Source: Blastococcus sp. TBT05-19 (GTDB taxonomy: Bacteria > Actinomycetota > Actinomycetes > Mycobacteriales > Geodermatophilaceae). Taken from it: a DNA stretch of 64,000 nucleotides. The notes below the pieces were generated by a model. It searched no databases. It saw only the letters and a list, made by a program, of their open reading frames with translations, and was not told the origin of the DNA. The stretch covers positions 682,001 to 746,000 of the forward strand of contig NZ_QOHI01000001.1 in the NCBI RefSeq assembly GCF_003319095.1, given 5' to 3'. Positions 7,630 to 15,680 of the stretch are shown in pieces. Numbering within the stretch: the first letter of the stretch is position 1; every line of letters starts with the position of its first letter. Position numbers and translations under genes: made by a program.

Positions 7630-9299
7630 AGCAGCCAGTCCTCCTCGGCGCGGGAGACGTAGTGCGCGAAGGACTCACCGGGGGTGCGGCGCTCCTGGAA
7701 ACCGCGCAGCACCCGCTCGCAGTAGTCGGCGGTCTCGGCCTTGGTCACCTTGTGGCCGCGGAACTTGCGGCCGAAGGTGGCCTCGACGCCGAGGTGCCCG
7801 CCCAGGTGCACCTGGAAGCCCTCGACCATCTCGCCGCTGTCGTCGCGCACCATCGAGCCCTTGAAGCCGATGTCGGCCGTCTGGAACCGGGCGCAGCTGT
7901 TCGGGCAGCCGTTGACGTTGATGCCGATCGGGGTGTCGAAGTCCGGGAGCCGCTTCTCGAGCTCCGCGTAGAGGTCCTGGGCGTGCTGCTTGGTCTCGAC
8001 GATCGCGAGCTTGCAGAACTCCAGGCCGGTGCAGGCCATGGTGCCGCGGCGGAAGGCGCTGGGGCGCACCTGCAGGTCGTGCTCGGCGAGGGCGGTGACC
8101 AGGGCCTCCACCTTCTCGTCCGGCACGTCGAGGATGACCAGCTTCTGCTGGGTCGTCGTGCGGATGCGCCCGGCGCCGTACTCGTCGGCCAGGTCGGCGA
8201 TCGTGGTGAGCAGCGAGCCGCTGATGCGCCCGGTGCGCAGCGCGAAGCCGACGGCGTTGGTGCCGTCCTTCTGCCGGCTCACGCCGACGTGGTCGCGCTG
8301 GTCGTGCTTGGCCGGGGCGGGCGCCGGCCCGTCGGGGAGCGCCTCCTCCAGGTACTCGTCCTGCAGGACCTGGCGGAACTTCTCCGGGCCCCAGTCGGCC
8401 ATGAGGAACTTGATGCGGGCGCGGTTGCGCTGCCGGCGGTAGCCGTAGTCGCGGAAGACCGAGGTGCATGCGGCCCAGACGTCGGTGACCTGGTCGGGCC
8501 GCACGAAGACCCCGACCCGCTGCGCGAACATCGGGTTGGTGGACAGCCCGCCGCCGACCCACAGGTCGTAGCCGGCCTCGCCGGCCTCGTTCACCACGCC
8601 GACGAAGGAGACGTCGTCGATCTCGGGCTCGGTGCAGTGGTCCACGCACCCGGACATCGACGTCTTCCACTTGCGCGGCAGGTTGCTGAACTCGGGGCTG
8701 CCGACGTACTTGGCCACCGTCTCGGCGATGACGTCGGTGGCGTCGAGGACCTCGTCCTCGAGGATGCCGGCCAGGGGGCAGCCGAGCATGACGCGCGGCA
8801 CGTCGCCGCAGGCCTCCATGGTGGACAGGCCCACCGACTCGAGACGCCGCCAGATCTCGGGCACGTCCTCGATGCGGATCCAGTGGTACTGCACGTTCTG
8901 CCGGTCGGTCACGTCGGCAACGTCGCGACCGAACTCGGTGCTGATCCCGCCGAGGACGCGCAGCGCGTCGCTGGTCAGCTGCCCGCCGTCGATGCGGGCC
9001 CGCATCATGAAGTACGAGTCCTCGAGCTCCTCCGGCTCCAGGACGGCGGTCTTCCCGCCGGGGATGCCCTGGGCGCGCTGGGTGTAGAGACCCATCCAGC
9101 GCATGCGGCCGCGGAGGTCACCCGGGTCGATCGAGTCGAAGCCGGCCTTCGAGTAGATGTCGAGGATCCGCTGACGGACCTCGAGGCCGTCGCTGTCCTT
9201 CTTCATCCGCTCGTTGGGGTTGAGCGGCTCGCGGTAGCCCAGCGCCCACTGACCCTGCCCACGCTGGGGCCGGTTGCTGGTGCGGGTGGGGGTGCTCAC
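7626..9299 (-). CDS. sirA: ferredoxin-dependent assimilatory sulfite reductase (SirA/NirA family)
   Basis: 557 residues with two ferrodoxin-like/Fe-S repeats. The siroheme-[4Fe-4S] ligands appear as ACTGLEFCKLA (Cys-x5-Cys) and GCPNSCAR (Cys-x3-Cys) in about residues 415-466. The N-terminal MRWMGLYTQR and later ACGDVPRVMLGCP resemble mycobacterial SirA, which has a Tyr-Cys crosslink near its active site. Adjacency to cysH favours sulfite over nitrite as substrate. GTG start is preceded by AGGAAGAAG. Expression is probably controlled by the leader peptide upstream (9405-9491). Ferredoxin donor could be fdxA at 23 kb (inference). Confidence 0.92.
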   Translation of the reverse strand: MSTPTRTSNRPQRGQGQWALGYREPLNPNERMKKDSDGLEVRQRILDIYSKAGFDSIDPGDLRGRMRWMGLYTQRAQGIPGGKTAVLEPEELEDSYFMMRARIDGGQLTSDALRVLGGISTEFGRDVADVTDRQNVQYHWIRIEDVPEIWRRLESVGLSTMEACGDVPRVMLGCPLAGILEDEVLDATDVIAETVAKYVGSPEFSNLPRKWKTSMSGCVDHCTEPEIDDVSFVGVVNEAGEAGYDLWVGGGLSTNPMFAQRVGVFVRPDQVTDVWAACTSVFRDYGYRRQRNRARIKFLMADWGPEKFRQVLQDEYLEEALPDGPAPAPAKHDQRDHVGVSRQKDGTNAVGFALRTGRISGSLLTTIADLADEYGAGRIRTTTQQKLVILDVPDEKVEALVTALAEHDLQVRPSAFRRGTMACTGLEFCKLAIVETKQHAQDLYAELEKRLPDFDTPIGINVNGCPNSCARFQTADIGFKGSMVRDDSGEMVEGFQVHLGGHLGVEATFGRKFRGHKVTKAETADYCERVLRGFQERRTPGESFAHYVSRAEEDWLL

Positions 9300-9327
9300 G
9301 TGGCTTGCTTCTTCCTGCGCTCACCGC

Positions 9328-9383
9328 CCTCCGGCAGCGGGCCGGAGTGACGAGGCGCTGCTGGATCGGGACGCAGCCGGAGG
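9328..9383 (-). promoter_or_regulatory. alternative hairpins between the leader peptide and sirA (putative attenuator)
   Basis: Three complementary segments lie between the leader stop and sirA. On the plus strand, 9376-9383 reads GCCGGAGG, 9341-9347 reads GCCGGAG, and 9328-9335 reads CCTCCGGC. On the transcript the third segment can pair with either the first (8 bp) or the second (7 bp, 5-nt loop), not both. That geometry suits a leader-peptide-controlled switch. No U-run follows, so if it terminates transcription it would need Rho; it could instead affect access to the sirA ribosome-binding site. Confidence 0.45.
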
Positions 9384-9404
9384 AGCTGCGCTGGTGAACC
9401 TGGC

Positions 9405-9491
9405 TCAGCGCGCGGCGCGACAGGCGGCGCTGGAGACCCGCGCCAGATCGATGTGCAGACGCGCCACGAGGAGCGCGCCGCGATCGGTCAT
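9405..9491 (-). CDS. 28-residue leader peptide of the sulfur assimilation operon
   Basis: ATG at 9489-9491, TGA at 9405-9407. The peptide starts MTDRGALLVA and continues RLHIDLARVSSAACRAAR. The RLHIDLxRVSSxxC core is the pattern I recall from actinobacterial putative leader peptides ahead of cysteine/sulfur genes. The single Cys (residue 24) sits near the end, where slow decoding under cysteine limitation would stall a ribosome. It lies 105 nt before sirA with switchable hairpins between. No ribosome-binding site is visible; CACCCT six bases before ATG could be a -10 of a leaderless mRNA. Role in attenuation is inferred. Confidence 0.75.
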   Translation of the reverse strand: MTDRGALLVARLHIDLARVSSAACRAAR

Positions 9492-9559
9492 GGGTCAAGG
9501 GTGCCACAACGGGCGGGAGGGACCGCCGTGCACCGGCCCGGGCGGGTGAGCCCGGCCGG

Positions 9560-10096
9560 TCAGGCCCGGTCGATCTCGGCCCGGATGCGGGCGACCGACT
9601 CCGCCAGCGGGGTGACCGAGGTGTCGATCGTCAGCTCGGCGCGCGCCGGCGGCTCGTAGGGGTCGCTGACGCCGGTGAACACCGGGATCTCCCCGCTCCG
9701 GGCCTTGGCGTAGAGGCCCTTGACGTCGCGGTCCTCGCAGACCTCCAGCGGCGTGGAGAGGTGGACCAGCACGAACCGGCCGTTCTCCTCGACCAGCTTC
9801 CGGGCCTCCTCGCGGGCGGCCTCGTAGGGAGCGATCGCGGCCACGACCACGGTGCCGCCGTGCTTGACGACCTCGCCGGCGACCCAGCCGATGCGCCGGA
9901 TGTTCAGGTCGCGGTGCTCCTTGGAGAAGCTCAGCTCGCTGGACAGGTGGGTGCGGACGACGTCGCCGTCGAGCACGGTCACCGGCCGGCCGTCGGCCTC
10001 CAGCCCGGCCACCAGCGCGTCCGCGATCGTGGACTTGCCCGCGCCGGAGAGGCCGGTCAGGAACACGGTGACGCCGGGGCGCGCAGCAGCGGTCAT
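9560..10096 (-). CDS. cysC: adenylylsulfate kinase
   Basis: 178 residues. GLSGAGKST (P-loop) near residue 15, DGDVVRTHL, FSKEHRDLNIRRIG and DVKGLYAKARSGEI are the APS kinase signature blocks. It phosphorylates APS to PAPS. The neighbouring CysH looks APS-specific (four Cys ligands), so PAPS here may serve sulfation rather than reduction, or the split may be regulatory. No ATP sulfurylase (cysDN/sat) gene is in the window. ATG start at 10094-10096; the gene lies between the leader peptide and the Rrf2 gene, all on the same strand. Confidence 0.92.
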   Translation of the reverse strand: MTAAARPGVTVFLTGLSGAGKSTIADALVAGLEADGRPVTVLDGDVVRTHLSSELSFSKEHRDLNIRRIGWVAGEVVKHGGTVVVAAIAPYEAAREEARKLVEENGRFVLVHLSTPLEVCEDRDVKGLYAKARSGEIPVFTGVSDPYEPPARAELTIDTSVTPLAESVARIRAEIDRA

Positions 10097-10146
10097 GGCT
10101 CCCAGTGTCGCCGGGCCGGGGAGGCGGGTGGGCGGCCGGGGGCCGC

Positions 10147-10629
10147 TCAGTCGCCGGAGGGCCCGCTGAACGAGCGCCAGGCGTTGTCCATGGCGACCAG
10201 CTCCGCGGCGTGCGGAGGCAGCGCCCCGGCGACGACGTCGGCGACGGTGACCCCCTCGAGCACGCGGCGGTAGGCCTCCCGCGCCGCCACCCACACCCCG
10301 GCGAGCTCGGTGGCGGGGCCGGGGTAGGTGACGTCCTCCGGGCGCTGGCCGTGCACCTCGGCCAGGAAGCCCTGCTCCACCCGCATGACGCGGGCGATGG
10401 AGATCTCCGAGGCGGGCAGCGCCAGCCGGTAGCCGCCGTCGCGGCCGCGCTGGCTGGTGACCAGCCGGGCGTGCTGCAGGTCGGCGAGGATGGCCTGCAG
10501 GAACCGGGACGGGATGTCCTGGGCGGCGGCGATCTTGTCGCACGTGAGCGCGCCGGGTGCGGCCGCGGCGAGCTCGACGACTGCTCGAACGGCGTAGTCG
10601 ACCCTGGCGTTGATGCGCACGACAGCCAT
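10147..10629 (-). CDS. Rrf2 family transcriptional regulator
   Basis: 160 residues. The N-terminal winged helix RINARVDYAVRAVVELAAA, IPSRFLQAILADLQHARLV and RGRDGGYRLA are standard Rrf2 blocks. The three Cys that bind Fe-S clusters in IscR/NsrR are absent (only one Cys, in ALTCDK), so it is probably a cluster-free, CymR-like type. Position upstream of cysC, the leader peptide and sirA suggests control of cysteine/sulfur metabolism, as CymR does in Bacillus; this is inference. No ribosome-binding site precedes the ATG, so it may be leaderless. It is divergent from the Nudix gene (27 bp between starts). Confidence 0.85.
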   Translation of the reverse strand: MAVVRINARVDYAVRAVVELAAAAPGALTCDKIAAAQDIPSRFLQAILADLQHARLVTSQRGRDGGYRLALPASEISIARVMRVEQGFLAEVHGQRPEDVTYPGPATELAGVWVAAREAYRRVLEGVTVADVVAGALPPHAAELVAMDNAWRSFSGPSGD

Positions 10630-10656
10630 AGTGCCGTGGTCTGGGAGAGTGCCCGC

Positions 10657-11418
10657 GTGTTCCAGCTGCGTTTCACCACGTTGGTGGAGGCGCCGCTCAC
10701 CGTGGCGTTCGACGTCGCCCGCGCCCTCGGGCGCCCCTGGTCGTTCCCGCTGACCGAGGTCGTCTCCGTGCGCCCGGAGCACGACGTGTTCACCGCCGGC
10801 CCGGTCGGGCGCCGGGGTTGGGTGACGCACTCGCGGCGCTTCTCGGCCACCGGTGCGGGCACCCTGGTCGACGAGCAGGTCGACGGGGGGTCCGGGCTGC
10901 CGGGCGTGCTGGGCCGCGTCGTCGACCGGGTCGTGCTGCGCCCGCGGATCGCGCGGGCGATGCAGGCGCACCTCGACGCGCTGGCGGCGGCCGCCGCCCG
11001 GCGCGCGCTGGACGTGGTGCAGGTGGTCGGCGCAGCGGTGGTAGACGGGGACCGGGTGCTCGTGGCACGGCGGTCGGGCGGCGTCTACGACGGCTGCTGG
11101 GAGTTCCCCGGCGGCAAGGTGGAGCGCGGCGAACCGGAGCTGGCGGCGCTGGTGCGCGAGTGCCGGGAGGAGCTCGGGATCACCGTCGTCCCGCAGTCCT
11201 TCGTGGGGGAGGTCCTGCTGGACGGCGTCGTCGCCGGAGGGGCGCCCGGCGCCTCGACGATGCGCGTGTGGTCGGCCCGCGTGGCCGACGGCGCACCGGT
11301 CGCGCACGAGCACTCCGAGCTGCGCTGGGTCGGTGCCGGCGAGCTGGACGGGCTCGACTGGATCCCGGCCGACCGGCCCCTGCTCCCCGCCGTCCGCAGC
11401 CTCGTCGAGCGGCGGTAG
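10657..11418 (+). CDS. SRPBCC-Nudix fusion protein
   Basis: 253 residues with two parts. Residues 1-115 look like an SRPBCC/START-type domain (FQLRFTTLVEAPLTVAFDVA, then a C-terminal helix VLRPRIARAMQAHLDALA). Residues about 118-253 form a MutT-like Nudix hydrolase: WEFPGGKVERGEPE and LVRECREELGI complete the Nudix box with all Glu in place. MutT-type enzymes hydrolyse oxidised or non-canonical nucleotides. The fusion is uncommon to my knowledge. GTG chosen because GGGAGA lies just upstream and the domain begins there. Confidence 0.8.
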   Translation: MFQLRFTTLVEAPLTVAFDVARALGRPWSFPLTEVVSVRPEHDVFTAGPVGRRGWVTHSRRFSATGAGTLVDEQVDGGSGLPGVLGRVVDRVVLRPRIARAMQAHLDALAAAAARRALDVVQVVGAAVVDGDRVLVARRSGGVYDGCWEFPGGKVERGEPELAALVRECREELGITVVPQSFVGEVLLDGVVAGGAPGASTMRVWSARVADGAPVAHEHSELRWVGAGELDGLDWIPADRPLLPAVRSLVERR

Positions 11419-11424
11419 GAACGC

Positions 11425-11461
11425 CGACGGGCGCCGCCCCCGTGGGGAGCGGCGCCCGTCG
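11425..11461. terminator. bidirectional hairpin terminator between the Nudix and csbD-like genes
   Basis: Perfect 13-bp inverted repeat: 11425-11437 pairs with 11449-11461 around an 11-nt loop. It lies 6 bp after the Nudix stop and 16 bp before the stop of the convergent CsbD gene. No clear T-run, as usual in high-GC actinobacteria. Confidence 0.75.
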
Positions 11462-11477
11462 CGCAGGGCGAGGTGCC

Positions 11478-11651
11478 TCAGGACTTGAAGGCGTCCTTGA
11501 TGTTCTCGACACCCTGCTTGAGGTTGCCCTTCGTCTCTTCCTTCTGGCCCTCGGCCTGCAGGTCGCGGTTGCCGGTGGCGTCACCGACGGCCTGCTTGCC
11601 CTTGCCGGAGACCTCTTCGATCTTGTTCGTCAGCTTGTCCGTGCCGCTCAT
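11478..11651 (-). CDS. CsbD family stress protein
   Basis: 57 residues. MSGTDKLTNKIEEVSGK, QAVGDATGN and EGQKEETKGN match CsbD: small, charged, glutamine/lysine-rich proteins induced by general stress. Codon choice includes more AAG/GAG and the protein is highly hydrophilic. GGAGGTAA lies just before ATG. A GGGTAG/GTGT promoter resembling stress sigma (SigB/SigF) promoters sits upstream, consistent with CsbD regulation elsewhere. Molecular function unknown. Confidence 0.88.
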   Translation of the reverse strand: MSGTDKLTNKIEEVSGKGKQAVGDATGNRDLQAEGQKEETKGNLKQGVENIKDAFKS

Positions 11652-11692
11652 CGCGTTACCTCCGTGCCGTCGTCGATCGTGTCCGTCGGCCC

Positions 11693-11718
11693 CTACCCGG
11701 TCCGGCGGTCCGCGACAC
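11693..11718 (-). promoter_or_regulatory. stress-sigma-like promoter of the csbD-like gene
   Basis: On the minus strand GTGT (11715-11718), a 16-nt spacer and GGGTAG (11693-11698) approximate the GTTT-N15-17-GGGTAT/C promoter of SigB/SigF-type factors with one mismatch in each box. It lies about 40 nt before the CsbD start. Sequence resemblance only. Confidence 0.4.
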
Positions 11719-11858
11719 CCCGGCCTGCTGAGCTGCTGCAAGGCGTCCGGCACCCGTGCGGAAACGGCTGGAAGGACCTCCGTGGAGGGACCCGCGAGGT
11801 GTGGAAGTTACGGTTGTCGCGCGGATCGTGAGCCCAGGTCACAACTCGATGACGGCCG

Positions 11859-11888
11859 TGGACACCCCCTCCGGGGCGTGCCTAGGGT
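11859..11888 (+). promoter_or_regulatory. putative housekeeping promoter of the peptide importer
   Basis: TGGACA at 11859-11864 (5/6 to TTGACA), 18-nt spacer, TAGGGT at 11883-11888. Transcription would start near 11895, leaving a leader of about 128 nt before the GTG at 12023. Confidence 0.45.
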
Positions 11889-12022
11889 CCACCCGTCGCA
11901 GTCCGGATGCCTGGTCGTCCGGCTGTGTTCCGCTCGTGACCACTCAGTCGTCCACCCGGCCAGAAGGCTGTGGACCGACCTGTCCGTTCCCCCCGCTCTG
12001 CGGGACGAGGGAGGCATTGCAC

Positions 12023-13672
12023 GTGAACCTGAGCAAGCGCAGAGGTGCGCTCGTCGCGGCCGGCATCGCCACCGCGCTGGTGCTGTCCGCCTGTGGCGGC
12101 AGCGACGAGGGCGGGAGCGAGGGTGGCGGCGCGACCGGCGGCACCTTCAGCATGTACATCAACGAGCCCGAGAACCCGCTCGTCCCCGGCAACACGACCG
12201 AGAGCGAGGGTTCGCAGGTCGTCAAGTCCCTGTGGACCGGCCTGATCCAGTACGGCCCCGAGGGCGAGGTCGAGTACAGCGGCGTCGCCGACTCGATCGA
12301 GTCCGAGGACAACATCACCTGGACGGTCAAGCTCAAGGACGGCTGGACGTTCCACGACGGCAGCCCGGTGACCGCGCAGTCCTTCGTCGACGCGTGGAAC
12401 TACACCGCCTACAGCCCGAACACCCAGGGTGCGTCCTACTTCTTCGCGAACATCGAGGGCTACGACGCCCTCCAGGCGCCCACCGACGACGAGGGCAACG
12501 TGACCGGCGAGCCCGCCGCCACGGAGATGACCGGCCTCGTCGTCGAGGACGACACCACCTTCACCGTCACGCTGACCGACCCGTTCGCGCAGTTCCCGGT
12601 GACGGTCGGCTACAACGCCTTCTTCCCGCTCCCGGAGTCCTTCTTCGAGGACCCGGAGGCCGCCGGCACCAACCCGATCGGCAACGGCCCGTTCAAGGCC
12701 GACGGCGAGTTCGTCCCCGGCACCGGCATCACGCTGTCGAAGTACGAGGACTACGCCGGTGAGAACGCGGCCCAGGCCGACGGCGTCGAGTACAAGATCT
12801 TCGCCGACCTGAACACCGCCTACACCGAGGTGCAGGCCGGCAACCTGGACATCACCCGGGACGTGCCGCCGGACGCGATCACCACCGCCGCCGACGAGTT
12901 CGGTGACCGGTTCCTCGAGTCCCCGTCGTCGCAGTTCACCTACGTGGGCTTCCCGACCTACGACCCGCGCTACCAGGACAAGCGGGTCCGTCAGGCCTTC
13001 TCGCTCGCGATCAACCGCGAGGAGATCACCGAGGCGATCTTCAACGGCACCCGTGCCCCCGCCGACTCGGCCATCGCGCCGGTTGTCGACGGGTACCGCG
13101 AGGGCGCCTGCGAGTACTGCGAGGTCGACGTCGAGCGGGCCAACGAGCTCCTCGACGAGGCCGGCTTCGACCGCAGCCAGCCGGTCGAGCTGTGGTTCAA
13201 CTCGGGCGCCGGTCACGACGCGTGGATGGAGGCCGTGGGCAACCAGCTGCGCGAGAACCTCGGTGTCGAGTACCAGCTCCGTGGCGACCTGGACTTCTCG
13301 CAGTACCTGCCCCTGGCCGACGAGAAGGGCTTCACCGGCCCGTTCCGCCTCGCGTGGGCCATGGACTACCCGAGCCCGCAGAACTACCTGGAGCCGCTGT
13401 ACTCCACGGCGGCCCTGCCGCCGGCCGGCTCGAACACCGCGTTCTACTCGAACCCCGAGTTCGACGAGCTGGTGGACGAGGGCAACCGCGCGTCGAGCAA
13501 CGACGAGGCGATCGACTTCTACAACCAGGCCGAGGACGTGCTCCTCGAGGACATGCCGATCATCCCGATGTTCTTCGGGCTCGAGCAGGCGGTCCACTCG
13601 GAGAACGTGTCCGGCGTCTTCGTCGACGTGTTCGGTCAGGTCGACACCTCCAAGGTGACCGTCAACAACTGA
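12023..13672 (+). CDS. peptide ABC transporter substrate-binding lipoprotein (family 5)
   Basis: 549 residues. Signal peptide with lipobox LVLSACGGS places a lipidated Cys after about residue 20, anchoring it outside the membrane. The body is a family-5 (DppA/OppA) solute-binding protein: WTVKLKDGWTFHDGSPVTAQSFVDAWNY, NPIGNGPFK and DKRVRQAFSLAINREEI are typical. It captures oligo- or dipeptides for the permeases and ATPases downstream. GTG start follows GAGGGAGG. A strong hairpin after the stop probably limits read-through, so the binding protein is likely made in excess. Exact peptide specificity unknown. Confidence 0.93.
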   Translation: MNLSKRRGALVAAGIATALVLSACGGSDEGGSEGGGATGGTFSMYINEPENPLVPGNTTESEGSQVVKSLWTGLIQYGPEGEVEYSGVADSIESEDNITWTVKLKDGWTFHDGSPVTAQSFVDAWNYTAYSPNTQGASYFFANIEGYDALQAPTDDEGNVTGEPAATEMTGLVVEDDTTFTVTLTDPFAQFPVTVGYNAFFPLPESFFEDPEAAGTNPIGNGPFKADGEFVPGTGITLSKYEDYAGENAAQADGVEYKIFADLNTAYTEVQAGNLDITRDVPPDAITTAADEFGDRFLESPSSQFTYVGFPTYDPRYQDKRVRQAFSLAINREEITEAIFNGTRAPADSAIAPVVDGYREGACEYCEVDVERANELLDEAGFDRSQPVELWFNSGAGHDAWMEAVGNQLRENLGVEYQLRGDLDFSQYLPLADEKGFTGPFRLAWAMDYPSPQNYLEPLYSTAALPPAGSNTAFYSNPEFDELVDEGNRASSNDEAIDFYNQAEDVLLEDMPIIPMFFGLEQAVHSENVSGVFVDVFGQVDTSKVTVNN

Positions 13673-13695
13673 CGCTCGCCTAGCACGACCCCTGC

Positions 13696-13740
13696 CGCCG
13701 CCGGGGGTGCTGTCCGGACGGACAGTCGCCCCCGGCGGCG
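13696..13740 (+). terminator. intercistronic hairpin after the substrate-binding gene
   Basis: 12-bp perfect outer stem (13696-13707 with 13729-13740) enclosing a second 6-bp stem formed by CTGTCC and GGACAG. It sits 24 bp after the binding-protein stop and 74 bp before the permease start. Within an operon such a hairpin usually gives partial termination or 3'-end protection. Confidence 0.7.
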
Positions 13741-13813
13741 CTCGTGCGGGGGACTTTGGCACGATGGTTCCGCGTCGCCGCTCGGTCGGTGACGCGCTCA
13801 CCCGAGGGGGAAC

Positions 13814-14737
13814 ATGGGCCGCTACGTAGCGCGCCGCCTGCTGCTGACGATCCCCGTCCTGTTCGGCGCCTCCTTCCTCATCTTCGCGATGGTGTACGCC
13901 CTGCCCGGCGACCCCATCCGCGCCCTCGGCGGCGACCGCCCCCTCGCGCCGGCCGTCGTCGCGCAGCTGAGGCAGGAGTTCAACCTCAACGACCCGCTCG
14001 GCATCCAGTACCTCAAGTACCTGGGTGACCTCGCGCAGGGGGACCTGGGCACCGACTTCCGCGGTCGACCGGTCCTCGACACGATCTCCCAGCGCCTGCC
14101 GGTCACGATCAAGCTCACCGTGGTCGCCATCCTGATCGAGGCCGTCATCGGCATCATCGCGGGCGTCCTGGCCGGCATCCGGCGCAACAGCTTCTTCGAC
14201 AACGTGGTCCTGGTCTCGACCACCCTGGTCGTGTCGATCCCGATCCTGGTGCTGGCCTTCATCGCCCAGTTCACCTTCGGCCTCAAGCTGGGGCTGTTCC
14301 CGATCTCCGGCGTGCAGGAGGGCTGGTACTCCTTCCTGCTCCCCGGCTTCGTGCTCGCCTCCGGATCGCTCGCCTACGTCGCCCGGCTCACGCGGACGAG
14401 CGTGGCCGAGAACATGCGCGCCGACTACGTGCGCACGGCGCGGGCCAAGGGCCTGCCGAACCGGACGGTCGTCGTGCGGCACACCCTGCGGAACAGCCTG
14501 ATCCCGGTGGTCACGTTCGTGGGTGCCGACATCGGCACGCTGCTGGGCGGCGCCATCGTCACGGAGTCGGTGTTCAACCTGCCCGGCATCGGGCGGGCGA
14601 TCTTCGACGCGGTGCGCGCCCAGGAGGGGGCGGTCGTGGTCGGCATCGTGACCCTGATGGTCTTCTTCTTCATCTTCTTCAACCTGGTCGTCGACGTGCT
14701 CTACGCCGTCCTCGACCCGAGGATCCGCTATGAGTGA
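13814..14737 (+). CDS. peptide ABC transporter permease, DppB/OppB type
   Basis: 307 residues, six predicted membrane segments. Starts GRYVARRLLLTIPVLFG; the EAA-like cytoplasmic loop reads YVRTARAKGLPNRTVVVRHTLRN, and GADIGTLLGGAIVTESVFNLPG and DVLYAVLDPRIRY are typical of OppB. With the OppC-like partner it forms the membrane channel of the importer. AGGGGGAA precedes ATG. The last 8 nt overlap the next gene. Confidence 0.93.
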   Translation: MGRYVARRLLLTIPVLFGASFLIFAMVYALPGDPIRALGGDRPLAPAVVAQLRQEFNLNDPLGIQYLKYLGDLAQGDLGTDFRGRPVLDTISQRLPVTIKLTVVAILIEAVIGIIAGVLAGIRRNSFFDNVVLVSTTLVVSIPILVLAFIAQFTFGLKLGLFPISGVQEGWYSFLLPGFVLASGSLAYVARLTRTSVAENMRADYVRTARAKGLPNRTVVVRHTLRNSLIPVVTFVGADIGTLLGGAIVTESVFNLPGIGRAIFDAVRAQEGAVVVGIVTLMVFFFIFFNLVVDVLYAVLDPRIRYE

Positions 14738-15680
14738 CCAGCAGCAGGCAGACCTGCGCAAGGACGAGGTCGAGGCCGGCACCACCACCGGTCTGGCCAG
14801 TCCGTCGGTCGACGTCACCAGCGACCGGCAGAACAGCCTCTGGAGCGACGCCTGGAAGCAGCTGCGCCGCAACGTCCTGTTCTGGATCGGCGCCGTCCTG
14901 GGGCTGCTGTTCCTGCTGATGGCCCTCTTCCCGCGGGTCTTCTCCCGCGGAGCTGACCCGCGCGACTGCAGCCTCTCCCGCTCCAGCCAGGCGCCGTCGT
15001 CGGAGCACTGGTTCGGTTTCGACCAGCAGGGCTGCGACTACATGGCCAACGTCGTGCACGGCGCGCGGAACTCGCTGATCATCGGCCTGCTCGCCGTGGC
15101 GGTCATCCTGGTCCTGGGCGTCGTCGTCGGCGCCGTCAGCGGCTTCTTCGGCGGCGTCGTCGACAGCCTGCTCTCCCGGGTCGCCGACATCTTCTACGCC
15201 CTCCCGCTCATCCTCGGCGCGCTGGTGGTGCTGCGCAGCGGCTTCCTGGGCCGGGGCGTCGTGGCGGTGGCGATCGCGCTGGCGGCCTTCGGGTGGATGA
15301 CGGCGATGCGGCTCGTGCGGTCGCAGGTGATCGCCGTCAAGAGCTCGGACTACGTGGCCGCCGCGCGCGCCATGGGGGCGTCCAACGGCCGGATCCTGCT
15401 GCGGCACATCCTGCCCAACGCGGTCGCGCCGGTGCTCGTCTACGCGACCATCACCATCGGTGTGCTGATCGCCGCCGAGGCCACGCTGACCTTCCTCGGC
15501 GTCGGTCTCCAGCGGCCGGCGATCTCGTGGGGGCTGCAGATCGACGCCGGTCAGCGGCTGCTGCGCATCGCCCCGCACCTGGTCCTCTTCCCCAGCCTGA
15601 TCCTGACCATGACGGTGATGGCGTTCGTCATGATGGGCGACGCGCTGCGCGACGCCCTCGACCCGAGGCAGCGTTCATGA
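14730..15680 (+). CDS. peptide ABC transporter permease, DppC/OppC type
   Basis: 316 residues. Long cytoplasmic N-terminus (about 45 residues), then six membrane segments. EAA loop YVAAARAMGASNGRILLRHILPN; C-terminus MMGDALRDALDPRQR is the OppC hallmark. It begins inside the end of the OppB gene (8-nt overlap) and its stop overlaps the ATPase start (ATGA), so the three are translationally coupled. Confidence 0.93.
   Translation: MSDQQQADLRKDEVEAGTTTGLASPSVDVTSDRQNSLWSDAWKQLRRNVLFWIGAVLGLLFLLMALFPRVFSRGADPRDCSLSRSSQAPSSEHWFGFDQQGCDYMANVVHGARNSLIIGLLAVAVILVLGVVVGAVSGFFGGVVDSLLSRVADIFYALPLILGALVVLRSGFLGRGVVAVAIALAAFGWMTAMRLVRSQVIAVKSSDYVAAARAMGASNGRILLRHILPNAVAPVLVYATITIGVLIAAEATLTFLGVGLQRPAISWGLQIDAGQRLLRIAPHLVLFPSLILTMTVMAFVMMGDALRDALDPRQRS

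Larger units (their letters stand above)
11652..12022. other. 371-bp intergenic region between csbD and the peptide importer
   Basis: The region carries the divergent promoters of the csbD-like gene and of the ABC importer operon. No credible coding sequence was found: the reading frame extending upstream of the substrate-binding protein lacks protein character and precedes its signal peptide. A roughly 130-nt untranslated leader for the importer is implied if the promoter at 11859-11888 is right. Confidence 0.6.

Noticed and set aside
11882-14872. 996-codon frame antisense to the peptide importer genes
   Set aside because: Same shadow effect; the plus strand encodes clear DppA and DppB proteins with overlaps and ribosome-binding sites.
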